Positions 55,092-64,000 of a DNA stretch of 64,000 nt are shown here, piece by piece (the stretch's first letter is position 1; every line of letters starts with the position of its first letter). The notes beneath the pieces were generated by a model. It saw only the letters and a program-made list of their open reading frames with translations. It made no database searches and had not been told where the DNA came from. This DNA is from Cymbomonas tetramitiformis (taxonomy: Eukaryota > Chlorophyta > Pyramimonadophyceae > Pyramimonadales > Pyramimonadaceae). The stretch lies in the NCBI GenBank assembly GCA_001247695.2, contig LGRX02027793.1, positions 37,938 through 101,937 of the forward strand. Direction: 5' to 3'. Made by a program: the position numbers and the translations under genes.

Positions 55092-57013
55092 GTAATCAAG
55101 TCTATCGCGGAATATGTCAAGCGGCTTTTCAACTCAGACCTGTACAATCCATGTGAGTGTCGCACTTACAACATTGGCATGGATTTTGAGGAAACTTTTG
55201 ACAAAAAGTCGTGGTCTCACGGGTTGATACTCTATCATCCCACAGATATACCTGAATACCTGATGAGTCAAACGAAATACTCTAGACTCGTACAGATAAT
55301 AGCTGGACCGAAAATTCCTGCCAACATGGATGGCCACCTTATTCACTTGGCGAGAGAGGTTAAACAGATGGCAGAGGTTGGGCATAAAACGGCGATTGAC
55401 CTGGCTCCTGTCAAGGCTTTTTGGACCTATTTGGATGCAGATGAGCCTGCTAGGGCTAAAATGATGGGGTTCAAGACGCACTCTGACTACCGTTTTTGCT
55501 TCAACTGCAAATTTGTAGGTAACAACGCTGGCAAGGGACTGCGGTTTCCTGGATATTGCGAGCCGTGCGCCCAGACCACCCAAGAAGAACGAGACCGTGT
55601 AAAGGTGAAGGAGCAGCCGGGGCTTTGGAAATACATTCGGAACGCTCTGTGTTGGCGTTCGAGGCTGAACGATTCACGAACGAGACCCTTCGGTTCCAGA
55701 CCCACAACCCTCACGTCAACAACCACGTGAAATCTTTGAATCCTCTGGTTGCAGCGGCCCCGTGGTTTGACATCGTACGTTCCATAAACTACCCCGTTGC
55801 TCACCTACTTTGCCACGGAGTGATCGACGGCTTCCTGCATCTTTTATTTCCTGGGGGTCCATCAGACAGAGAGTGGGCAAGCCGTACGCCTTTGTTTATT
55901 GCCACCCGTTTTCACCGAGAGATCGAGAACAGGATAAAAAACCTTGTTATATCCTCGGAAACTTCACGCCCGCCGAAACGCATAACGTCGGCGCGTGGTC
56001 AGTGGACCTACGACGACTCTGCGCATTACATCTGTGAATATATGCCTTTGATCGGCGTGCAAGACTTTGTGCCTCAACCTTTTCTTTTGGAAATCCTGTT
56101 TCATCTTCGTCAGGCTACCTTACACTTATGGTTCGATTGTCATCCTGGTTTAACTTTCGAGGAAAGTCAGATTCGTGCTAAAAACTCATTAGAGACTGTA
56201 GCTGTTCTCTTCGAGAAGTTCGGTGTTTTGTCGCAACTTACGAGCAACTTGCATTCGGCCGCTTGCCATCTTGTTGACAGCGAGATATCTGGAGGCCCTG
56301 TGGCAGTCAGGAAGGAGCTGAAGGTTGAGACCAAACTCGGATGCCTCGGCTCAGCCATCTTGCACAAGGTCACATCAGAGCCTGAGCGCCAAGTGGCTAG
56401 GAACAACCTCGTGGGTGATGCTATTGGGGAGAAAGAGCAACTCTTGCGAGACAACGGTATCGAGCCTCCTGGAGAGTGGTATCCTTCGAACAAGCCGGAC
56501 ATCGACTTCGCCGAAATGTACTTTCTTCTCACTGGGGCGGTGGACGATGAGGAGTTTCCCTTCATGTCCTCCTCGTCGATGCTGTCTCCTTCCTCGTTCT
56601 CTTGCATCAAAACGTTCCTCAGCAACCTCGGCTTCCCTCTACAGAACATCGCCGTCAGGAGGTACAAAAAGGCCATACTCGCTGGGCCAACCATTCGTAC
56701 ACAAGCCGCGTGCAACGAAGTTACCAAGGATTGCAACGTTGTTCTCCGAGGTCAGAAGATCTACGGTGAAGTCATCGAACTGCTGCAGTTTACGATCCGA
56801 GGACACGTTGAACGTGTGGCAGTCTTAAGAACCTTTCCCTTGATCGGTGTTGATCGCTTTGAGGTTGCCACCTTGGACGTTGAGCCTGAACTAGAGTACA
56901 AATGTGTACCTCTCACTCATATATTAGGGAAGATAGCAGTGCTGTTTATGCCGGACGAAGGACACCTTAGAGCAATCCCGCACTGCCGTCATATCAGAAA
57001 TGAAAACTGTTAG
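55092..57013 (+). pseudogene. Tnp2/Transposase_21-like transposase, right copy
   Basis: The same protein on the + strand. It is open from VIKSIAEYVKRLFNSDLYNP at 55092, but a 1-nt deletion near 55635 (aaatacattcgg versus aaatacaagtcgg in the left copy) shifts the frame. The rest is open in the second frame to a natural-looking stop at 57013. It keeps the C-terminal end missing from the left copy (RTFPLIGVDRFEVATLDVEP and on). A few substitutions separate the copies. The family assignment rests on the same blocks as for the left copy. Confidence 0.65.
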
Positions 57014-57059
57014 CTGCTAGACATCGTACAATCATATATGTAACAGTTTATAAAGATAC

Positions 57060-57260
57060 TGTATCTTGTATCTTCCTGCAATATCCTGTATCTTCCTGCA
57101 ATACCCTGTATCTTCCTGCAATATCATTCATCTTTTTGCAATATCCTGTATCATCCTGCAATATCCTGTATCTTCCTGCAATATCATGTATCTTCCTGCA
57201 ATATCCTATATCTTCCACGCAATATCTTGTATCTTCCTGCAATATCCTGTATCCTTCGGG
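57060..57260. repeat. 20-bp tandem expansion in the right arm
   Basis: About nine copies of tgtatcttcctgcaatatcc occur here. The corresponding place in the left arm (52855-52890) has a single copy, which accounts for most of the length difference between the arms. Confidence 0.9.
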
Positions 57261-57859
57261 ATAATACAGGACACTACAGTATGATGCAGGATACTGAAGC
57301 ATCCTATATTATCCTTTATTTTCCTGCACTATCCTGTATTATCCTGCATAGTCATGTATCCCACCGTAAGTCTTGTTACCTGTATTATCCTATATTTTCT
57401 TGTATCATCCTTTATTTTCCTGTATTATACTTTATTTCCCTGTATGATCCGTTATTTTCCTACAACATCCTGAACAGTTGTGTATTACATTGTAGGTTGA
57501 TCGATAGTTGATTATCTCCAAGATGGAGTGAGGTGAGAAGCTCAATTGCCAAACCGAGAGACTCGATGTAGGCCACAAAATCATCCTATATGGTCCTATA
57601 TTTTCCTAGACGGCATCCTGTATTTTCCTATATTTTCCTATATTTTCCTAGAACTGAAACTCCTGCATTCTCCTATATTCGCCTAGATATACATCCTATA
57701 TTTGTGTATATGCTCCTATATGTTCCTGTATTATCCTAATATATAGGATTATATAGGACAATCTAGGAGAATTATTTCGTGAGTGCAGCCTTCAGAATCG
57801 AGGGGGCTTCTACGACAAGCTTCCCAACAGGAAACTAAAAGAAAGATACAGAAACTTAT

Positions 57860-60800
57860 GCCACCAAGGGCCCACAAACAGCCCACAAAACTACACTGGG
57901 GGGGCTAAGTGGAGAAGAGCTGGAAGAGCAAAAAAATGCGTGGGAGGCATTGGGACTAACACCTGAAGAAATAGCACAACGCCTTTCACTACACCCCCTC
58001 ACCAGATTAAGAGAGAACCTGGGAAGAGGAAGACTGGGACCACAGACGCACCCATGAACAACTACCACCTGTCAACCACAGGTGGGCCTACGAAATCGAC
58101 CCTCGAGAACAAGAACTGGAAACAAACATGGCATGTGGGAGCACGCCCCACCGACCAACGGCAATAACAACAACAACAACATCGCTTGTCAACCTCACGG
58201 ACCCAAACTCACAGATAACACAATACAGAACGACATGGGAAATGACTGATGGTAGCCAAGACCACACATGGAGCACTAGCGTCACCATTTCGGAATACCT
58301 GCGAATGGCGAAAAGAAGGCGACAAACAAGATAAACATTCAAAACCCTTCTGGCCAAACACCAACAGGGCCTAAACCAAGCCACACACCCCGAAGCGCTG
58401 AGGGAGATATTGTCATGACGACCCCATGGAAGGCCAACATGGCCAACCCTCCATGCACAAAACCTCACTCTAGATGCGCGGCTGACAAACCTAGAACGAC
58501 ACATACAAAATAAAGAAGCCCGCTACTCACAAATAAGGATTGAAGGAGACTCCGCCCGCTGCTACCACAAATATGGCAAGTACATAGGCACGCTGACAGT
58601 AACGATACTAAAACGATTGCAAGCGAGGTATTTAAAGGCAGCCCGCACCGCATGCCCGCAAAGCAAAGTGAGGGAGGTGAACATAACCGAGCAGATAGCC
58701 AGGTCGGCGTACGCCCATGACCAAACCGTAACGATACCACCCCAGTCAACCGAACTGGACTGCACCGTAGATACCAGACCGTGGCAAAAATACGAACTAC
58801 CAGAGCTGACATTGGAGGACATGGTGAACCCACACACAAAACAAATATGCACACAATGTACGAAACCCTACAAGATACGAGAAGACCCTTGCAGCCAATG
58901 CGCAAAAATACAGGGAGCCATAGACATGTGCTGGAGCTATGACACACACCCGCACGCAAAAGAAGGCGAAACCAAGTGGGAATTCGCCCCAGGAAATAGA
59001 GGGAGCAAATGGGACATTCACAGGCCCACGATAGTGGAAACAATGCAAGCCAACACCACATGGACGAGACAGCAACGACAGGAGCAAGCCCAGAATGTAT
59101 GGGACAGAGTGGGCGCAAGAAACTACATACGCCACCCCACCCACTTCTGGCCAGAGCACGAACCGGGCAGCCATGGAAGATGGTGGGAACTAATAAGGGA
59201 CAGGACACCAGTTCCCAGGGACGCACCCCCAGAGGATATTCAGCCACAGACAGAATACCTGGAACCGGAAAGGGCCCACAACCCAATGGAATACCTCTAT
59301 ACAGACGGATGCAAATGGGAGGTTGAGATGGAAGACGGCACCAAGCAATGGGCCACTGGGGAAGCCATATGGGACCGCAGACGAGGGGCAGGCAAAGAAG
59401 AAAGCTATATATATATAAAGATGGGAGGGGGAAGACCAACTAGTCAACAAGGCTGAACTAATGGCAATACTCCTCCCGGCCCCACACCCGGAACGCACCC
59501 TCACATTATGCACAGATAGCCTCAACTCCAGGTAGCTGGAGAACATGAGAACACACCCTCACCATATGGAACACCGCCAACGACGGGACATACTATATGC
59601 GACAATGGTAAATATAGAAGCGCTGGTTGCAAAAGGAGTCAAAGTCAATATACTAAAGATAGAAAGCACATACAGGTATAAAAGGCGACGAAAAAGCAGA
59701 CCAGGAGGCAAAGGAAGCCTGCACACAGGGACAATGCACACAGGCCTGGGACAACCAGGACACACTGCAGGTCATGCCCACGATAAAAGCAAATGGAAAT
59801 GAAAGCAAACCAACGCTAATAGGCAAAAATGCAGTACAAAGGTGCATAACACAAATGATAAGAACGCAACATGAACAGTAAAACCCCAAGCTCAAGGCGA
59901 AACTAGCAAGCCTGCAGGGGAAACCCACCACCCGGAACACGGTTGACAACAGGAAACACCGTTAACACCGTAAGGGCGAATTCGTTTTTAGCAGTATGGG
60001 ATCAGTATGAGGGCGGAAACATCCATAACTACCACGGTAGTCAACAATTGGATATTTATGAAGTATTAGTGTCCATATTGGGGACTTGGGCGAGGTCCCT
60101 CAACCCTTCAATGCCCATCAAACTCGGTTTATCGAGTGGAGGACTTTGTGGAAAGTGCAGGGGTGTTCTGCTGCCAGGTGACAAAAGCGTACTCTATGGA
60201 GAGTGCTCTAAAGGCTTCAAATCAAGGATATGGTATTTTCCCCCATTGGTATACACCATGATACGTCATCGCCCACTCATAACATCAAGTCAATAGTGGT
60301 GGCATGTTCATGGCGCATGCCCAAAAATGCCCCCAACAGCTGTTCAACAGAATTTCCTTAAGTATGGTGATGATGGGTCACATACATTCATGTGTGCACA
60401 TACAATGCGAGCGATAATGAAGTGTCATATCATCCACCTAGTTCCGCAATATAAGATATGCGAAGAATCGTGGCAAATGGATGTCTAGAACTTGAGTTAT
60501 TGCCGAAAACGTGAAAATAAGTTCCTAGAAAACAGGATCAGTATGAGCAGTATAGCAATTCGCCCTTAAGGTGTTAACCGTCACCTAGAACCCGCCAAAT
60601 TGAGGAACAAGCGGGGGAGGAGGAAATAAACATGGCAGACGGGCGCCCTAACCAACAGCAAATTGCGACCGGAAGAGGAACACCTCCTCAGACAAATGAT
60701 GCAACCACAGTCGCAAATCCGAGACCAGCAAAGCAAGGAAGAGACAGAAATGCTTGAGCAGATGTGGGAGCAACAAGCAGAGGTCGAGACGAGGCAAACC

Positions 60801-61860
60801 ATGCCAAGTGACGCAACCCGGGATACGGAGCAAAAGAACCAGGAAGAGCAAAAGGCACGACCCGACAGGTGGGCGACAGGATTGACAAAAGCAAAAAAGC
60901 CGCAGAAAAAAGGAAAGGACCGGCCCCAACCCCCACAAGGTTAACAGAAGGGTGGATTAATGCCGGCCTACAGCACCTCAAGAGAGACGAGCCACTGCAC
61001 AAACTGTCCAGCGAATTCTGGAAGAGGGGAACTTTCGCAGAAAGGAAAACCATACTCAAATGCAGAATGGGGGTTCTACCAGCCCAGGATTATGAACAGG
61101 CCAAAAAACAACGGGAAAATGACGAAGGTAGATGCCCGCTCGAAGGGTGTAGACAACCTCAAACGGAATATGCCAAGGGCTTCCTCATGAAGGGAGGACA
61201 CGCCCTAGGAGGATGCAGGCACAAAAGAGTGCAAGGCATTACTACGAGCAGAGCAGACGGCCAAACTGATAGAACAAGTGTTAATAGAATACCGCAAAGG
61301 GGGATGCCGCATTCACGTGTACACAGGCAAGAAGCATGAAGAAGAAACACAACCAAGAGTCATACCGGACTACATTCTTACAAGAGGACAGTGCAGAACG
61401 GACTGCAAGGACCACCCAGGACCCAGAGATGGAATAAACACAATTCCCAGCTATGTCGGTCCTCATAGAGGAAACGGAAGGAATGAGGGATGGGGAAGAA
61501 CTGACCCAGAAAGATGCCCCGAAAAGGGTAACCACCCTCCACCTCATAGAGATAGCACACACGGAGGACGAGAAATGGGGAAGCAAGCTCCTGGAGAAAC
61601 ATACCAAATACTCACCCCTAAAAAGGCTGCTCGAGGGACATGGGTTCAAAACCAAGCTCCATATACTGGTGTTTGGGAGAACGGGCACTGTATACAAACA
61701 CAACAGGCAAATACTGGAGCAGTTAGGCCTAAACAAAATGGAGGTGACGAAGGCTCTCAGAAAAATACACGACCTCACGGTGACATATGCCAACAGCATG
61801 TACCAATTATACCGAAAACTGAGAACGGAACAAAGGAAAACCACCCAACATAGCCCATGA
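57860..61860 (+). pseudogene. LINE-B: RNase H and C-terminal part of a non-LTR element
   Basis: Coding segments in shifting frames run from about 57890 (GEELEEQKNAWEALGLTPEE) through 58430-59456 (NLERHIQNKEARYSQIRIEG). An RNase H domain follows: PMEYLYTDGCKWEVE (about 59290) holds the first Asp, AELMAI the Glu, LTLCTDS the second Asp, and KGDEKADQEAKEA (about 59680, in another frame) the last Asp. After the small insertion at 59962-60577, the C-terminal region contains CPLEGCRQP and GGHALGGCRHK (about 61130-61230, a Cys/His zinc-type end), and KLHILVFGRTGTVYKH (about 61655), then stops at 61860. Several frameshifts are present, and the RT core is not recognisable. Confidence 0.65.
59962..60577. 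mobile_element. TTAA-flanked small transposon (MITE) in LINE-B
   Basis: TTAA lies at 59962-59965 and 60574-60577. Immediately inside are inverted termini, CACCGTAAGGGCGAATTC on the left against CACCTTAAGGGCGAATTG on the right. TTAA target duplications with short inverted repeats are typical of piggyBac-type elements and their MITEs. There is no transposase ORF inside. LINE-B sequence can be read on both sides. Confidence 0.7.
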
Positions 61861-61869
61861 TCAACGGAA

Positions 61870-62465
61870 ACCCCCGCAGATGCCGGGGCCGACGCAGAAC
61901 AGGGCCGGACAAACCAATGCGTTCATATCCCTAAAGGGCGTATTTTTTCCCCTTTTTTCCTTTTCTTTTTAGCAACGACACAACAATGGAATGTAACAAA
62001 AAATGTTACCTCCACGGCAATACGCATCACGTGGGAAGGCTACACTTGGTCTACTGACCAATGAGGCACTAGCCCTATATTCTATGTCATTTATTCTAGA
62101 GAATAGTGCCGTGAGTGTAGCCAACCTAGTTTGGGTCCTAAAGACAATACCTTTTGATTGATAATGTCCCTGGAGCACAAGAAGACACTTAAAAATGTGG
62201 CGTGAAAGTACTTGCCATAATACTTTAGACGCTCAAAGTAATATGACACGTACCACCGAGTAGTAGCCATTAACCATTGGGTTGTAATAGGTTGTGACTT
62301 AACCACTAGGTTGTATAAGCCGAGCAATTGATGGCGACGGGAGATCTTATGATAACACAGGAACAACGTTACCCGTTTTCAACTGGCTGCTAGCATTTTC
62401 TCATCATCAAGTCAGATGTTTTTGTTTTCACTGTAATTCCTAAAAAGGACGAGGAGAAAATCGAG
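61870..62465. other. LINE-B 3' flank, no gene
   Basis: A pyrimidine-rich run (61945-61972) follows the last LINE-B frame. The remainder is intron-like with no recognised feature. Confidence 0.4.
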
Positions 62466-62469
62466 CTCA

Positions 62470-62830
62470 AGAGATTTCCCACCCGTTCCGGAGAAGCATG
62501 ATCTCAAGAAGGACTTTCCCTCCCCTGACTTGATAACGTCGCAGCAGGAGGACTTGCTGAACATAATTGGCAGTGCAACGGAATTTGGATGATGTATGTA
62601 GGTCGGTGACACTGAACAAGAGTACAAGTAGCCACAAACCGACACGACTGTTCAGCTTTGTTCCTTTTGCTCTTCCCACTGCTCCCGACCCGGAGACTCT
62701 GTTTTCCTATTGGGACATTCATCAAAACTCTGATTTTAGAAAGCATTTTAAAAAGCAATTGCATTAGAAACTTTTTAGTGAATTGCATTGCAGTGCCTGC
62801 CTTTGGAAAATGAGGATTGGAGCAAAAGAG
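62470..62830 (+). mobile_element. DIRS-B terminal fragment
   Basis: Matches 35640-35900 in the same orientation (acgactgttcagcttt, ccttttgctcttcccact, cagtgcctgcctttgg). No internal element sequence is present. Confidence 0.7.
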
Positions 62831-62950
62831 AAATAGCTAGTGGCCTCTGCCGTGTGTGTGATCTGTTGGTACCCTAAACAGGCTCACAACCCTTGTTACG
62901 ATTCGTGTCCTCCAGAGTGTCCCGGGCGCAAGAAAGGTCGGGACACGCAC

Positions 62951-63022
62951 GCTGGCATGGTTCCTTGACATGTTGCATGCGTTGATGACGAGGGCGCCCA
63001 GGCTCATAATCACGCTGCCCTT
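62951..63022 (-). CDS. Pmp-like beta-helix exon, 72 nt, phase 0
   Basis: The acceptor is gatgcag and the donor is gtgcgt. The 24 codons start KGSVIMSLGALVI and end ACNMSRNHAS. The C-N-M-x-x-N-x-A end is the same as in the array exons (ECNMTGNTA), while the GG start is reduced to one G. Strand, phase and length fit the same gene, extending it to the right end of the window. Confidence 0.6.
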
Positions 63023-63202
63023 CTGCATCACGCAAAATCATGCGTGAGAGCCGTGATGGCAGTCTGGGGTGTTGGCATGCAATCCACTATTGCGGTTGCA
63101 CCTATCTGAAAACTGCATCGCCATATTGCTAAATCATCTCGTTATCCCAACGATAACCTTAAAACTACAATAGGTGGATTTACTCAACACCACTCAACCT
63201 AC

Positions 63203-63283
63203 CGTATTGAAGAAATTGGTCAGTGACAGCCTTTCCAGCAATAGAGCTCCTCCGTCGAGGATATAAAATAGGGGGCCTTGTTC
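63203..63283 (-). CDS. Possible Pmp-like exon (core)
   Basis: Minus-strand codons read GPLFYILDGGALLLERLSL followed by TNFFNT, directly before a good donor (gtaggt). GG-A-L and F-x-x-N-T resemble the Pmp signature, but their spacing differs from the other exons. No AG acceptor gives the phase-0 start, since the nearest (gtggag) leaves two extra bases. Exon borders on the 5' side are uncertain. Confidence 0.35.
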
Positions 63284-63299
63284 TCCACCATCCACTTCG

Positions 63300-64000
63300 C
63301 ACCAGCCGTCCATACACTCTCCGGCAATGTGTAGTGCGCGCGATATGTTGAGAGGGTATGTTGAAACATGTGAATGATATAATCTGAACAATGACAACAG
63401 CAATCAAGAAGCGCCTCAAAAGCTCACAATGTGCACGCCCCTTGTTTTGAGAAGCTGCAATAATCAATCAACACAGGAAATCAACGGCGGCGGCGGGCCT
63501 ACTGTGTTCTGATTTATTCAAAGACCTTTGAAAAGAGGGTTATTAAAGTGCGTGAAGAGTAGGCAAATAAGAGTGCAGTTTACGCGCAGACAAATAATGA
63601 ATTCCCAGAGAAATGCGTACGGACTTCCCCCGCTTCTGATACGAGGGCCTCAGGCGGCGTCAATGCATCTGCATGAAAAAAATAATACGTATCATACGTA
63701 TCTACTAGAACGGTAAGAAAAATGCGGAATTCATCCGGGTGGAAATTAGGGAAGGGCTGGGACCTACTGCCAGTTAACGCTGATAATGATTGTAGTAACA
63801 TTCGCATTCCCGACGGCTGCAAAAGCAAAACGTGCCAAGATCTGCAACTTGCTTGTATAGATGAAGGTATACATTACCCTCAGACGAGCACAGGGCACAA
63901 CGGGGCCTTTTAAAGTCATGTCCGGCAATTCATTGTGTAGGCTAGTAAAGCCCGCATCACTCGAAGTGCTGGCCGGTGGAGCCCTACATACTCAGAGCGC
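63300..64000. other. No recognisable gene
   Basis: Intron-like sequence to the window edge. No further exon with the beta-helix signature or element homology was found. Confidence 0.4.

Larger units (their letters stand above)
52317..57785. mobile_element. Head-to-head palindrome of a CACTA/Plavaka-like transposon
   Basis: Both outer ends read CACTCACGAAATAATT inward. The two arms (52317-54843 and 55091-57785) are reverse complements with few differences and are separated by a 247-bp spacer. Subterminal stretches repeat aggaaaatata/tatattttcct motifs, as in CACTA elements. Each arm carries a copy of the same transposase reading away from the centre. No target-site duplication is seen at the outer edges (cac versus cag), so the structure probably arose by rearrangement and not by a single insertion. 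Confidence 0.85.

Noticed and set aside
59962..60577. AAGGGCGAATTC near 59970 as leftover TA-cloning vector sequence
   Set aside because: The motif is part of a matched inverted terminus with TTAA flanks. The interior is not vector-like, and the right terminus differs slightly (GAATTG).

Overview
The window looks like nuclear DNA of a eukaryote with a large, repeat-rich genome. I see no bacterial operons, no rRNA and no ordinary intron-poor genes. Most of the sequence is decayed transposable elements (DIRS-type tyrosine-recombinase retrotransposons, LINEs, a CACTA/Plavaka-like DNA transposon) and minisatellites. The element mix resembles that of marine green algae with bloated genomes (prasinophytes such as Cymbomonas). 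That assignment is an inference from element style only.

Under this load lies what appears to be one very large minus-strand gene made of tiny exons. Each exon is usually 78, 81 or 84 nt, begins and ends in phase 0, is flanked by GT...AG, and encodes one coil of a Pmp-like (GG-x ... x-x-x-N) parallel beta-helix. Thirty-two such exons sit in five tandem arrays at 18.2-19.3, 25.1-25.7, 28.4-31.2, 36.4-37.6 and 45.4-47.3 kb. At least seven more are solitary (2282, 4777, 8998, 13790, 15260, 49552 and 62951), and two are weaker (1964 and 63203). Within the arrays both exon and intron (about 186 nt) are duplicated as a unit of about 267 bp. All 32 exon lengths are multiples of three, while intron lengths drift freely (99-190 nt). 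The five arrays were once a single array of about 8.4 kb. It was split by four insertions, all in introns: DIRS-B (19.4-25.0 kb), a LINE-A-related composite (25.8-28.4 kb), DIRS gag/recombinase debris (31.2-36.4 kb) and a full-length DIRS-A (37.7-45.3 kb).

Layout on + coordinates: a 21/22-bp minisatellite (0.14-1.76 kb); two exons; a LINE-A fragment; a solo DIRS-A terminus (3.53-4.18 kb); an exon; a fold-back repeat; a DIRS-B fragment (5.9-8.0 kb); an exon; about 3 kb with nothing recognised; a 34-bp minisatellite (12.06-13.52 kb); exons at 13.8 and 15.3 kb; a LINE-A reverse-transcriptase pseudogene (16.0-17.8 kb); the exon arrays with their insertions (18.1-47.5 kb); a 53-bp minisatellite (47.5-49.4 kb); an exon; a 173-bp satellite (50.87-52.32 kb); a 5.5-kb palindrome of two transposase copies (52.32-57.79 kb); a LINE-B pseudogene carrying a TTAA-flanked insert (57.8-61.9 kb); DIRS-B terminal debris; and the last exons.

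Nearly every mobile-element ORF is broken. DIRS-A keeps its whole architecture (split direct repeats, Gag-like ORFs, RT-RNase H-methyltransferase, tyrosine recombinase) but has lost catalytic aspartates. The two transposase copies of the palindrome carry different disabling lesions.
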